A stretch of 64,000 nucleotides of DNA from the NCBI GenBank assembly GCA_002342035.1, contig DDPE01000090.1:1-64000 (forward strand), given 5' to 3'. The translations under genes and the position numbers were made by a program. Numbering within the stretch: the stretch's first letter is position 1; the number at the start of each line of letters is the position of its first letter. Source of the stretch: Asticcacaulis sp. UBA2476. Lineage in GTDB: Bacteria > Pseudomonadota > Alphaproteobacteria > Caulobacterales > Caulobacteraceae. Below, piece after piece: positions 1 through 9,165 of the stretch. The notes beneath the pieces are model-generated. The model was not told the DNA's origin. It saw only the letters and a program-made list of their open reading frames with translations, and searched no databases.

Positions 1-891
1 GCCCTGATCGGCGCCGTCCGGGGTGCGGACCTTCCATACACTGACCATAACCGTCTGCGCCGTGCCATCCGCACGTTTCAGGCTGAGAGACAGCGGGGCG
101 GGCGGGTGATGGGCGGCGGCATCCGACTGAACCTCAGCCAGATAATCGACGGCGCGCTGAAAATCCGCATCGCTGACAAAACTTTGGGCCCAGCTTTGCC
201 CCAGACTGTCGTCGCGCGTGGTCGACATAACATCGACCGCGGCCCCATTGAGATCAAGCACCTTACCGGCCAGATCAAGGCCCCAGAACGGCACTGACGC
301 GGCGGTAAACCAGTGGCCGCGCCATACGCCGGTGATGTCGCCAATGCCTTCACCAGCCTGAGATTCGATTTCGACAAAGGCCGCACTCGAGCCGGTGATT
401 TCACCGTGGGGACTGACGATCGGCATAGAAGTGACCGAGATCATCACCTTGCCGCGTGTAACCGGATGGGCCAGCATGTGCTGAAAGCCCTTGACCGTCT
501 GGCCGCGCAGGGTACGGGCAATCGGTAGCAGGTCGGGCGGGATCATGCGGCCGTCCGGATAGGTGATCCCCCAGGTCGCGGAATGAAACCGAAGACCGAT
601 CAGTTCAGAGTCCTTGCGGCCCAGCAACTGATGGGCGGCCTTATTGGCAAAGGTGAATTTTCCGGTCAGGTCGGTTTCAACCAGCGCCACCGGCACGGCA
701 TTGAGCACGTTGAAAATACGGCGCTCAAGGTTATCGACCTTGCGTTCCGAGTTATGCAAAAGGGTCTGGAACTGACGCACCTGAAAGGTTTTCAATGTCG
801 CGATAACGCCGCAGGCCAGCGCCAGAAACAGAAGAATACCGGCGGCGGCACCCAGCACCATCACCAGATCGGCTTCAGTCTCCAGCAACAT
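1..891 (-). CDS. PAS-domain sensor protein, N-terminal part (partial)
   Basis: An open frame of 297 codons runs from an ATG at 891 off the left edge of the window, so only the N-terminus is present. An AAAAGGGG ribosome site lies just upstream of the ATG. Residues about 10-28 form one membrane helix with almost no periplasmic part, followed by a helical linker and a PAS-like domain (about 55-160), then the start of a second PAS-like stretch. The catalytic half, probably a histidine kinase, lies outside the window. One short N-terminal anchor followed by serial PAS domains resembles the Caulobacter DivL layout, but this is a guess that the missing C-terminus would settle. Confidence 0.75.
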   Translation of the reverse strand, partial: MLLETEADLVMVLGAAAGILLFLALACGVIATLKTFQVRQFQTLLHNSERKVDNLERRIFNVLNAVPVALVETDLTGKFTFANKAAHQLLGRKDSELIGLRFHSATWGITYPDGRMIPPDLLPIARTLRGQTVKGFQHMLAHPVTRGKVMISVTSMPIVSPHGEITGSSAAFVEIESQAGEGIGDITGVWRGHWFTAASVPFWGLDLAGKVLDLNGAAVDVMSTTRDDSLGQSWAQSFVSDADFQRAVDYLAEVQSDAAAHHPPAPLSLSLKRADGTAQTVMVSVWKVRTPDGADQG

Positions 892-1013
892 AACAACCCC
901 TTTTACCGCACACGCGAACCTGATCTTCGGGGGCGCGGTGTGCATTTACGACACACTACGCCCTTCAGTTGTCAGTTTTAGCAAGAACTGTACCTATACG
1001 CCTGACGGGCGAA

Positions 1014-1712
1014 TTATACAGGTTCAGGTTGGGCGCGGTAGTCGGCAATTACGTCACCGGCAGCTTCTAGCTCAGCTTCGTGGTCCGGGTCGCGGGCCTT
1101 TTCCGCCAAAGCCGCTTCGTACCAGTTCTGCATCGACTCCAGATCCAGCAGACGCTCGACATAGGCGGCTGATTTGGGCGACATTTTGAGGCCATAGCTG
1201 CGTACCCGAAACGCGACCGGGCAGAAAAACGCATCAACGGCCGTGAATGTATCACCCGCCAGAAACGGCCCGCCAAAACGCTTCAACCCGTCCAGCCACA
1301 GGGCCTCTAGCCGGTCGAGATCCTTTTGCAGCGCAGGGCTAACCTCGCGCAGTTTGATACGCACGCCGCAGTTCATCGAACATGTGTTGCGAAGCGCCGA
1401 AAACCCCGAATGCATCTCAGCCGCCGCCGCCCGCGCCCATGCCCGCGCGGCACGATCCTTGGGCCAGACGGACGGGTGCTGCTCATAGACATATTCGGCA
1501 ATGGCCAGTGAATCCCACACCGTCACGCTGTGTTCGGTCAGGCAGGGCACAAGGCCGGTTGGTGAGAACTTTAGAAATTCGGTATTTTTGCCGTACCCGC
1601 CTTTGAAGAAATTCATATGCTCGACAAATTCGATACCCAGTTCGCTTAACAGAACCCACGGGCGCAGCGACCATGACGAATAGTTCTTATTGGCGATGTA
1701 GAGATTGTACAT
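1014..1712 (-). CDS. glutathione S-transferase family protein
   Basis: 232 residues. The N-terminal thioredoxin-like domain carries the NYSSWSLRPW motif typical of one bacterial GST subgroup, with the serine of SSWS as the likely glutathione-activating residue, and a VPCL segment that matches the conserved cis-proline position. The C-terminal half is helical, as in GSTs. Cytosolic; expected to conjugate or reduce small electrophiles with glutathione, substrate unknown. It is monocistronic: the upstream gene on the same strand starts 180 bp away beyond a divergent promoter region. Confidence 0.85.
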   Translation of the reverse strand: MYNLYIANKNYSSWSLRPWVLLSELGIEFVEHMNFFKGGYGKNTEFLKFSPTGLVPCLTEHSVTVWDSLAIAEYVYEQHPSVWPKDRAARAWARAAAAEMHSGFSALRNTCSMNCGVRIKLREVSPALQKDLDRLEALWLDGLKRFGGPFLAGDTFTAVDAFFCPVAFRVRSYGLKMSPKSAAYVERLLDLESMQNWYEAALAEKARDPDHEAELEAAGDVIADYRAQPEPV

Positions 1713-1890
1713 AGGCCCGCACCCTGTAAAAGTTATGAATTCAGATAATTATATTACGCTTTGGTCGCCGCTCCAAGCCTGTTGGTGACGGGCCGTTTCA
1801 CCGGTTACGCGAAATTTACCGTATCCGCATTGACCCCTTCTCGCTTATTGGTCATGTTTAACCGGATAAATTTAGGGCAATGGGGATAGC

Positions 1891-3069
1891 ATGAACACGG
1901 TCGAAGACAACGATACAGCCGCCACGTCGCTTGTGGCGCGCATCCGTAATATCCTGCTCCAGCCGTCAGTGGAATGGGATAAAATCGCTCTGGAGACGAC
2001 GACCGCCAAAGATGTCTTCAGCCGCTATGTGCTGATACTGGCCGCTATCCCGGCTCTGGCCAGCCTGATCGGCAGTCAGGTTTTTGGCGTCAATGCCTTC
2101 CTGTTCAGCGTTAAGCCGCCCTTGTGGCAGTCGGCCATGACGGCGGTGCTGGTCTACGGGTTGTCGCTGGTGTCGGTGTGGGTTTTGTCGCTCGTTATCA
2201 ATGCCCTGACCCCGACCTTTCAAGGCGAAAAAAATACAACCCAGGCCTATAAGGTTGCGGCCTACAGCAATACGCCGGGGTGGCTGGTTGGGATTTTCAG
2301 CCTGATCCCGCATCTGGGGGTGCTGGGGCTTTTGGGGCTTTACGGCATTTATCTGCTCTATCGGGGTTTGCCCCGTCTGATGAAGTCGCCGGTCGAGAAA
2401 TCAACGACCTTTACGCTGGCGGTGGTGGTGGTTGGGATCGTCGTCAATCTGGTGCTGTTTGCACTCATTGCGCCGGTCATGGGGCTGGTCGGTGGGGCCG
2501 GTGCCAATATCGCCGCCAATGCGCCATCTGAGGTGACTATTAATGGCAAAAATGTCGATGTGACCGGCCTGGAGGCGGCGGCGCGCAAAATGGAAGACGC
2601 GGCCGAAAAGATGCAGAACCCCGAGGCGGTCAAGGTTGTGGACCCCAACGTCCTCGAAGGCCTGATGCCGGCGATGGTGGCGGGTGCTGCGCGCGGTGAA
2701 GTGACCACCAGCGCCAATTCGGCCGGGCAATATTCCGGCTCAAGCGCCGAGGCTCAGTATCTGATCGAAGACGGCAATCTCAACGTCAAGGTCACCGATA
2801 TTGGGGCCATGGGCGCCATGGCGGCGCTCGGCACGGCCATGAACGTCAATTCCAGCCGCAAGGTCGGTGAGTCTTACGAGAAAATCACTACTGAGAACGG
2901 CCGGTTAGTCTCGGAATCCTATGATGCCGACACCAAGCACGGCAAATATTCGGTTCTGGTGGCGGAGCGGATTCTGATTGAGGCCGAGGGCGACAATGTC
3001 GAGATGGCCACCCTGAAAAGTGCGGTGGATGCGGTCGGTGTTACCCGCGCCGAAAAGCTCATTGAATAG
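1891..3069 (+). CDS. Yip1-family integral membrane protein
   Basis: 392 residues. The first 220 residues form a Yip1-type domain: an amphipathic start with a PSVEWDKI motif, then about five hydrophobic segments (residues about 45-65, 80-105, 130-155, 165-185, 190-215). The C-terminal 170 residues are soluble and alanine-rich, with no family I recognise. A GGGGAT ribosome site precedes the ATG. Bacterial Yip1 proteins have no settled function; inner-membrane location is the safe statement. It is convergent with the hydrolase gene downstream, only 2 bp apart. Confidence 0.75.
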   Translation: MNTVEDNDTAATSLVARIRNILLQPSVEWDKIALETTTAKDVFSRYVLILAAIPALASLIGSQVFGVNAFLFSVKPPLWQSAMTAVLVYGLSLVSVWVLSLVINALTPTFQGEKNTTQAYKVAAYSNTPGWLVGIFSLIPHLGVLGLLGLYGIYLLYRGLPRLMKSPVEKSTTFTLAVVVVGIVVNLVLFALIAPVMGLVGGAGANIAANAPSEVTINGKNVDVTGLEAAARKMEDAAEKMQNPEAVKVVDPNVLEGLMPAMVAGAARGEVTTSANSAGQYSGSSAEAQYLIEDGNLNVKVTDIGAMGAMAALGTAMNVNSSRKVGESYEKITTENGRLVSESYDADTKHGKYSVLVAERILIEAEGDNVEMATLKSAVDAVGVTRAEKLIE

Positions 3070-3071
3070 AG

Positions 3072-3911
3072 TTATTTAAGTCCCAGAAACGGCCAGATGC
3101 TGCGCTCATAAAGACCATCACGCACCAGCGTCGAATGGTCTGAGCCCTCATAGCGGGCAAAGGTTTTGGGCTGATTGGCAAGGTCATAGAGTCTGACCCC
3201 GTGATGGAACGGTATCACCGTATCGCGGTCGCCGTGCGCGATCAGCACCGGTATGTGCACATCCTTGATCCGGTCGCGCGACAGGTATTTGTCCTTCATC
3301 AGGAACGATACCGGCAGCAAGGGATAGCGCTCCTGGCCCACATCCGAGGCGGCGGTGAACGGTGCCTCCAGTATCAGGGCGCGGGCCGGGCGCTGGGTCG
3401 CCAGCCAGGTAGCCACGCCTGAGCCGAGCGAATGGCCATGAAGCACGATCCGTTCCGGCCCATAGCCTTGCGCGGCCAGCCAGTCATAGGCGGTGGCGGC
3501 ATCGGTAAACAGGCCCGCCTCACTTGGGGTGCCGGTCGATCCGGCATAGCCGCGATAGGACAGGGCCAGAAACCCGACCCCTTCGCGATGCATGCGGATA
3601 TAGCGATCGGACTGATCATGTATGCCTGAGCCTTGGCCGCCGAAAAACAGGATCAGCGGCTTGCCCTCTTCCGGCGGCAAATACCAGGCCCGCAGGGTCT
3701 CACCATCGGGGGTTTTCAGGCGGATGTCTTCGATGCCCGGCACGCCGTCAACCTTGGGGGTCGTGACGGTGGTGACTTTTTCATACAGCATGTTTTGCTG
3801 ATTGACGTAGATATGCCCCAGGATCAGCAGATAAACCGCCAATGCCGCCACCAGCGTGATCCGGCTGATAAGGAAAAAGAGTTTCAGAGCGGCTGAGCGA
3901 TGGCGGGGCAT
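3072..3911 (-). CDS. membrane-anchored alpha/beta hydrolase
   Basis: 279 residues. An N-terminal hydrophobic helix (about residues 10-32) anchors the protein, with the catalytic domain probably in the periplasm. The nucleophile elbow GHSLGS (near residue 160), an acid in the HGDRDTVIPF segment and a late histidine in GSDHSTL complete a canonical serine-hydrolase triad of the ABHD12/13-like type. The substrate is unknown; relatives act on acyl esters or lysophospholipids. The start is the only reasonable ATG before the helix, though its ribosome site is weak. Confidence 0.8.
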   Translation of the reverse strand: MPRHRSAALKLFFLISRITLVAALAVYLLILGHIYVNQQNMLYEKVTTVTTPKVDGVPGIEDIRLKTPDGETLRAWYLPPEEGKPLILFFGGQGSGIHDQSDRYIRMHREGVGFLALSYRGYAGSTGTPSEAGLFTDAATAYDWLAAQGYGPERIVLHGHSLGSGVATWLATQRPARALILEAPFTAASDVGQERYPLLPVSFLMKDKYLSRDRIKDVHIPVLIAHGDRDTVIPFHHGVRLYDLANQPKTFARYEGSDHSTLVRDGLYERSIWPFLGLK

Positions 3912-4064
3912 GGTACGGTCCGGACTGTTTTAGGGGGCGTAAGCGTCCATAGCCTGAATCGCGCCGCTACGCATCAATCTATGGCGCGTAAATCAATCTT
4001 AAGCCTGATGGGGTAGAATATCTGATCTGCGAACACATACCTTTACGGCGGGGAAGGTCACATC

Positions 4065-5489
4065 GTGCATAAGGCACCGAAATTGCCGGATATTTCGGCA
4101 AAAAGTCTCAGGCTGTCGGAACTGCTGGGGGCGCTATCACACGCGCTTGACATGACCGAAGGCCAGCCCGAAGGTCACTGCGTGCGTTGCGCCTATATCG
4201 GCATGCACATGGCTGATGAGCTGGAACTGAGCGACCGGCAACGCTGGGAGCTTTACTACGTCCTGCTGCTTAAGGATCTGGGCTGTTCGTCCAATGCCGC
4301 GCGTATGTGCCAGCTTTATCTGACCGATGATTTAAGCTTTAAGCGTGACTTCAAGGAAATCGATTCCGACCTGTCCAATATTCTGGGCTTTGTGATGTCG
4401 CATACCGGGCTGAAGGCCGATCTGGCCGCCCGGTTTCGCGCCACGATCAACATCTTTCAGAACGGCGGGGAGCTGTCACGCGAACTGATTGAGACTCGCT
4501 GCACGCGCGGGGCCGATATCGCGCGCCAACTTAGATTCTCCGAAGCCGTCGCCGTCGGCATCCGCGATCTGGATGAACACTGGGACGGCAAAGGCCAGCC
4601 GCAAAAGCTGAAAGGTCGTGAGATATCCCCCTATGCCCGCATTGCGCTCCTGACGCAGGTGGTCGATGTTTTCAACGCCAGTCACGGTCGGTTAGCGGCG
4701 ATAAATGAGGTCCAAAAGCGCGCAGGCACATGGTTTGAGCCGGAAATGGCCGACGCTTTCCTTGAGGCGTCGGCGCAGCCCGGTTTCTGGGAGGGTCTGT
4801 CCGATCCAGATTTGAACGCGCACGTTTACGGCCTTGAGCCCGCCAATCATGAGGTTGAACTGGACGAAGATTTTCTGGATGATATCGCTATTGCCTTCGG
4901 GCAGGTGGTCGATTCCAAAAGCCCCTATACCGCCGGTCATTCGGCGCGCGTGGCGCTCTATACCGATATGATGGGCGAAGTCTTAGGACTGGACGACCAT
5001 GTCCGACGCTGGCTCAAGCGGGCGGCCCTGCTGCATGATGTAGGTAAGCTTGGGGTCTCCAATACCATCCTCGACAAACCGGGTAAGCTGGACGGCGATG
5101 AGTGGGTGCAGATGCAAAATCACGCCCTCTATACCGAGCATATCCTGTCGCGTATTTCAGCCTTTGCAGAACTGGCGCAGATCGCCGGCGCCCACCATGA
5201 ACGCCTTGACGGCAAAGGCTATCCGCATGGCTTGGCGGCCGAGCAGATCAGCTTTGAAACCCGCATCATCTCCACGGCGGATTTCTTTGATGCCCTGACC
5301 GCTGACCGGCCTTACCGCGCGGCCATGCCGGTGGGCAAGGCGCTCGATATCATTGGCGAAAGCGTGGGCACTGCCATCGATCCGGTCTGCTTTGAGGCTT
5401 TGAAGCGTGCCATTGAGCTGATCGAGCGCAACGGCCAGGATGATACCCTGATCATTGACGGGCAGGCACCCGTCATGAAGGTGGCTTAA
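4065..5489 (+). CDS. HD-GYP domain protein with a degenerate second HD domain
   Basis: 474 residues, GTG start supported by GGGAAGG 8 bp upstream. The C-terminal half is a full HD-GYP domain: HD at residues 324-325, then HHE at 377-379 and GYP at 385-387. This family hydrolyses cyclic di-GMP or related dinucleotides. The N-terminal half repeats the same fold in decayed form: the HD pair reads KD in LLLKDLG, and the later motif reads EHWDGKGQP in place of HHE-DG-GYP. There is no receiver or membrane segment, so it is a free cytosolic enzyme in which the first domain probably regulates or dimerises. Confidence 0.88.
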   Translation: MHKAPKLPDISAKSLRLSELLGALSHALDMTEGQPEGHCVRCAYIGMHMADELELSDRQRWELYYVLLLKDLGCSSNAARMCQLYLTDDLSFKRDFKEIDSDLSNILGFVMSHTGLKADLAARFRATINIFQNGGELSRELIETRCTRGADIARQLRFSEAVAVGIRDLDEHWDGKGQPQKLKGREISPYARIALLTQVVDVFNASHGRLAAINEVQKRAGTWFEPEMADAFLEASAQPGFWEGLSDPDLNAHVYGLEPANHEVELDEDFLDDIAIAFGQVVDSKSPYTAGHSARVALYTDMMGEVLGLDDHVRRWLKRAALLHDVGKLGVSNTILDKPGKLDGDEWVQMQNHALYTEHILSRISAFAELAQIAGAHHERLDGKGYPHGLAAEQISFETRIISTADFFDALTADRPYRAAMPVGKALDIIGESVGTAIDPVCFEALKRAIELIERNGQDDTLIIDGQAPVMKVA

Positions 5490-5496
5490 GCTATCT

Positions 5497-6015
5497 TTAC
5501 TGACAATCAGCGCCGGCCAGCGGTGCAAATTGCTGAAGATGATGGCTGAGATAGGACAGGGTATTGGTGGCAAAAAACGCCAACGCCTTATCGGTTCCGG
5601 TTTCGATATATTGCTCGCTGAGCACGATCAGTTCCATATAGAGCCGGTTCTGAGCGTCAATATAATCATAGTCGAAATCCGGTAAGGCGGTCAGGTTGAG
5701 CGCCTCCAGCCGCCTGTGGTGGCGGTCGTCCGGCTGTGGATCAAGTCCGACATTCAAGTGTGCGCTTTGCACCGACGTCAGCAACGCCTCAGCCGTCCAG
5801 ATATGGGCCTCGGCCATCTGGCGGGCATAGTCGCGCACCTCAGCGCGGGATGAGCGCTCAATCGCCAGCCGGTGCAGCTTAATGGCGCAGCCGTTGAGCA
5901 TGGACGCGCGGGCGGCAAACTGTGCGCCCGTCAGGCTGCGGTTAAATTTATGGGCTGCCGGAAAGGGCAGGGCGTTTGACAGCAAGGCCGTCAGATTATG
6001 AGGGGACATGAACAT
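5497..6015 (-). CDS. DUF4142-family protein
   Basis: About 172 residues from the ATG at 6015; an upstream in-frame start at 6069 would add 18 arginine-rich residues and looks less likely. The helical body, with GAQFAARASMLNGCAIKLHRLA followed by VRDYARQMAEAHIWTAE, matches the ferritin-like DUF4142 family (often periplasmic and stress-linked in proteobacteria). No convincing signal peptide is present here, which is unusual for the family. It is convergent with the HD-GYP gene, 8 bp apart. Confidence 0.65.
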   Translation of the reverse strand: MFMSPHNLTALLSNALPFPAAHKFNRSLTGAQFAARASMLNGCAIKLHRLAIERSSRAEVRDYARQMAEAHIWTAEALLTSVQSAHLNVGLDPQPDDRHHRRLEALNLTALPDFDYDYIDAQNRLYMELIVLSEQYIETGTDKALAFFATNTLSYLSHHLQQFAPLAGADCQ

Positions 6016-6299
6016 TGAAAATCGCCTTGAGGTTGGAGCGCGGCACCTGCCGCGGACAACCCACTGCACACCAAACTTTTATACTGCCTGAGTTTAACCG
6101 TTTGCGATCAACAGGCTTATGGGCGATTCTCACCGTTCACGAATCTTAACGGCCTGTGGATAAATGCTATATCGGGTTAAGGCCCCGGTGTTGTAAAAAG
6201 TCCGTAAGCGGAAGAAGCGGAATGCTTCATTCCGCTCAAGCCGCCACCAACGGCGCGGCCAAGGTTGCGAAGCCACCGCCCGGCGAGGGGCTAAAAATA

Positions 6300-6337
6300 T
6301 AGATCATTATGTTTCTACCTGAAAACACAATGATCTA
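6300..6337 (-). terminator. Rho-independent terminator of the ABC exporter operon
   Basis: Perfect 9 bp inverted repeat, TAGATCATT at 6300-6308 and AATGATCTA at 6329-6337. Read on the minus strand it is followed by TATTTTTAG. The right arm includes the stop codon of the permease gene, so the hairpin begins inside the coding sequence. Confidence 0.7.
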
Positions 6338-7096
6338 TGTCCGCAGGCGGTAGCCGGTTTTGAATACCCATGAAATGATGCCAACGCAAACCGCCATAAA
6401 CAGCACGGTCATGCCTAGGCTGACCGCGATATTGACATCGGCCTTGCCATAGAACGTCCAGCGAAAGCCGTTGACCAGATAGACGATCGGATTGAACAGG
6501 GTCACGGTCTGCCAGGCGGGCGGTAGCATGGAAATCGAATAAAACGTGCCGCCCAGAAAGGTCAGCGGCGTGATGATCAGCATGGGCACGATCTGCAGCT
6601 TTTCAAACCCGTCAGCGAGTATGCCTAAGATAAACCCAAACAGTGAAAATGTGACGGCAATCAGCACCAGATAACCCGCCGTGGCCAGCGGATGAACAAT
6701 TTCAAACGGCACAAACAGGCGCGCGGTACCAAGGATTATGGTGCCGATAATCACCGACTTGGTGGCGGCCGCACCCACATAGCCCAATATCACTTCGCCG
6801 ACTTCGACGGGGGCCGACAGCACCTCATAGATCGTGCCGGTAAAGCGCGGCAGATAGATGCCAAACGATGAGTTCGATACGCTTTCGGTCAACACGGTCA
6901 GCATGATCAGGCCGGGCACGATGAACGCACCATAGGATACGCCGCCAATCTCAGTCATCTGGCTGCCGATGGCCGAACCAAAGACGATGAAATAAAGCGA
7001 GGTCGACAGGACGGGCGAGGCGATGCTCTGGAAAATGGTGCGCAAAAACCGGCCCATCTCAAACGCATAGATAGCTTTTATGGCGTGCAGGTTCAT
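6335..7096 (-). CDS. ABC-2 type exporter permease (YadH-like)
   Basis: 253 residues from the ATG at 7096, chosen because GGAGG sits 8 bp upstream; a longer frame to 7126 lacks a ribosome site. Six hydrophobic segments and the sequence PGLIMLTVLTES followed by FLGGTFYSI match the ABC-2 permease family, and the whole protein resembles E. coli YadH. It forms the membrane channel for the ATPase encoded immediately upstream in the same operon. The substrate is unknown. The 168 bp between the two genes holds two large hairpins. Confidence 0.88.
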   Translation of the reverse strand: MNLHAIKAIYAFEMGRFLRTIFQSIASPVLSTSLYFIVFGSAIGSQMTEIGGVSYGAFIVPGLIMLTVLTESVSNSSFGIYLPRFTGTIYEVLSAPVEVGEVILGYVGAAATKSVIIGTIILGTARLFVPFEIVHPLATAGYLVLIAVTFSLFGFILGILADGFEKLQIVPMLIITPLTFLGGTFYSISMLPPAWQTVTLFNPIVYLVNGFRWTFYGKADVNIAVSLGMTVLFMAVCVGIISWVFKTGYRLRT

Positions 7097-7111
7097 GCCT
7101 TGTCCTCCATT

Positions 7112-7183
7112 AGTGCACTGCCTCATTCATTTGCTAAAGCTTGCGGCTGCCTTGAGAGCAAATGAATGAGGCAAAAGTGCACT
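7112..7183 (-). repeat. large inverted repeat directly upstream of the permease ribosome site
   Basis: TGCCTCATTCATTTGCT at 7119-7135 and its exact complement at 7157-7173 (17 bp), extended outward by AGTGCACT on both sides (7112-7119 and 7176-7183) with small bulges. In the exporter transcript the hairpin ends 3 bases before the GGAGG of the permease, so it could affect translation or protect the downstream message. Confidence 0.75.
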
Positions 7184-7212
7184 ATTAACTAATTAATTCT
7201 AGCGCAGTTTAC

Positions 7213-7266
7213 GATGCGGACATTTGATATCGAGTGTGGGGTACCCGTGGATCAAATGTCCGCATC
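7213..7266 (-). repeat. 16 bp perfect inverted repeat at the end of the exporter ATPase gene
   Basis: GATGCGGACATTTGAT at 7213-7228 and its exact complement at 7251-7266, loop of 22 bases. The right arm overlaps the ATPase stop codon (7265-7267). No T-run follows on the minus strand, so it is not an ordinary terminator; an attenuator or mRNA-processing hairpin is more likely, as the permease lies further along the same transcript. Confidence 0.7.
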
Positions 7267-8179
7267 ACTGCACTAGCGTGACGAAGATGTCCTCCAGCGA
7301 GGAGCGGTTCATATTGATGGATGTGAAATCCATGCCCGACTGGGCCAGCCGTTTAATCAGATCGGCCGGGGCTTCGTCGTTTTCGTCCCCGTCAATCACA
7401 TAGGTCAGGGTCAGGCCGTCTTCGGACACGACCGGCATATGGCCGCTGATGGTGGGGGCGGCTGAGGTCGGCTCTTTCAGGCCGATGACCACTTCGGTGC
7501 GGCCCAGTTTGCGCATCAGGGCGGTTTTATCCTCAACCAGTATGATCTCGCCCTTATTGATCACACCGATACGGTCGGCCATGTCTTCGGCCTCTTCGAT
7601 ATAGTGGGTGGTCAGGATGATGGTGACGCCCTGTTCGCGAAGCCTTCGCACCATCTGCCACATATCACGCCGAAGCTCGACATCGACCCCGGCGGTCGGC
7701 TCATCCAGAAACAGGATCTTGGGTTCGTGGGACAGGGCCTTGGCGATTAGCACGCGTCGTTTCATGCCGCCGGACAGGGTGGCGATCTTGGCGTCCTTCT
7801 TGTCCCACAGGCTGAGGTCTTTCAGGATTTTTTCCAGATATTTCTTGTTGGGGCCAAGGCCAAACAAACCGCGACTGAAAGCGACCGTGTTCCAGACGGT
7901 GACAAACATGTCGGTCGCCAGTTCCTGCGGCACCAGCCCGATCTTGGCGCTGGCGGCGCGGAAGTCTTTGGAGATGTCATGGCCATCGGCGATGATGGTG
8001 CCGCCCGTCGGACGCACCAGCCCGCACACCGCCCCGATCAGCGTCGTCTTTCCCGCACCGTTCGGGCCCAGCAGCGCAAATATTTCGCCGCGCCGGATAT
8101 CGAGGTCTATGCCTTTTAGCGCCTTATGACCGCTGTCATAGGTTTTCTCCAGGCCCTTGATGGCGATAATCGAATCCAC
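7265..8179 (-). CDS. ABC exporter ATP-binding protein (YadG-like)
   Basis: 304 residues with a GTG start at 8179 preceded by AAGGGG. Walker A GPNGAGKTT (near residue 40), signature LSGGMKRR, Walker B ILFLDEPTAGVD and the switch histidine in TTHYIEEAE are all intact. The arrangement and sequence resemble E. coli YadG, the partner of YadH. It powers the adjacent ABC-2 permease. The last 80 residues form the usual regulatory extension. Substrate unknown. Confidence 0.9.
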   Translation of the reverse strand: MDSIIAIKGLEKTYDSGHKALKGIDLDIRRGEIFALLGPNGAGKTTLIGAVCGLVRPTGGTIIADGHDISKDFRAASAKIGLVPQELATDMFVTVWNTVAFSRGLFGLGPNKKYLEKILKDLSLWDKKDAKIATLSGGMKRRVLIAKALSHEPKILFLDEPTAGVDVELRRDMWQMVRRLREQGVTIILTTHYIEEAEDMADRIGVINKGEIILVEDKTALMRKLGRTEVVIGLKEPTSAAPTISGHMPVVSEDGLTLTYVIDGDENDEAPADLIKRLAQSGMDFTSINMNRSSLEDIFVTLVQ

Positions 8180-8265
8180 GGCCGCCCCTTATGTGATTAT
8201 GTACCGGTTCGGATAAATATAAGGCGGCGGGCGGCAGACGCAATGCGCAATTTACAATAAACTTG

Positions 8266-9156
8266 TTACAGCAGACTGGCTGCCGCCAGATCCTGCGACG
8301 CCTCCCCGACGCTTTTGAAGACGGTAAAGCCTGCGGGCGGATCGAAATCGGGATCGCACAGGTCGCGCAATATCCCCTTAATGTCGTCAAAGCTTAAGTC
8401 CTTGACATCACCGGCCTCAGACAAGGCGGTCAGGGTATCGACAAAGACATGGCCTTTACGGAGGGCGGTATCATCCGCTTCGCGCATGTCCGGCGTAAAG
8501 CCGCCGATCAGGGCCAAGTGATGATGGGATTTGAGCCATTCACCGTGAATGATCGGTTGGTGGCTTAAGGTTGCGCAGGCAATGATGTCGGCGCGGGCGG
8601 CCTCGGCAGGCAGGTCGTCGCACACCCTCGCCTCAAAGCCATCTGCGCTCAGTTTTGTGGCCAGAGCCTCGGCATGTGCGCGGGTCGGGCTATGGACGCA
8701 GACCTCAGCGATCGGGCGCACGGCGCGGTAAGCATAGGCAAGTTCTGAGGCGATTCGTCCGGAGCCAATCAGCAGCAGGCGGGTCGCGTCCGGTGCGGCC
8801 AACTTCCCCGCCGCAATCGCCGCCACCGCCGCGGTGCGCCGCGCCGTCAGTTCTGCGCCATCGATCAGGGCCAGATGCTCATGGGTTGTGCCATCAAACA
8901 ACAGATATGAGGCATTGACGGCTGCCCTATGACGCGCGGCATTGCCGGGGGTGACGTGAACGATTTTAAGGCCCCCGACCGATGGGCTCCAGGCGGGCAT
9001 AAGCAGCAGGGTGGCGTCGTCTTCATCGTCGCGCGGGATGGTGATCTGGCTGCGGGCGGGCGCTAGCGCCTCGGCCCGTAAACGCGGCGGCAGTTCGGCA
9101 ACCAGTCGGTCATAGCTAAGCTTTTGGCGAACCTCATCGGCGGTAACTATGCGCAT
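8266..9156 (-). CDS. ornithine cyclodeaminase / mu-crystallin family reductase
   Basis: 296 residues. N-terminal substrate domain followed by a Rossmann fold with GSGRIASELA (near residue 128) and the HSPTR motif after the second strand, typical of this NAD(P)H-binding family. Members act as ornithine or lysine cyclodeaminases, alanine dehydrogenases or ketimine reductases. It lies 9 bp after the LysR gene, in one operon, opposite a pipecolate oxidase/piperideine-6-carboxylate dehydrogenase operon. The inferred job is making L-pipecolate, either by reducing piperideine-2-carboxylate or by cyclising lysine. A GGGGGAAACC ribosome site supports the start. Confidence 0.82.
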   Translation of the reverse strand: MRIVTADEVRQKLSYDRLVAELPPRLRAEALAPARSQITIPRDDEDDATLLLMPAWSPSVGGLKIVHVTPGNAARHRAAVNASYLLFDGTTHEHLALIDGAELTARRTAAVAAIAAGKLAAPDATRLLLIGSGRIASELAYAYRAVRPIAEVCVHSPTRAHAEALATKLSADGFEARVCDDLPAEAARADIIACATLSHQPIIHGEWLKSHHHLALIGGFTPDMREADDTALRKGHVFVDTLTALSEAGDVKDLSFDDIKGILRDLCDPDFDPPAGFTVFKSVGEASQDLAAASLL

Positions 9157-9165
9157 GGTTTCCCC

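Noticed and set aside
8136..8390. 84-codon minus-strand frame between the exporter and the mu-crystallin gene
   Set aside because: Overlaps the ends of both neighbouring genes in another frame and shows no coding signal.
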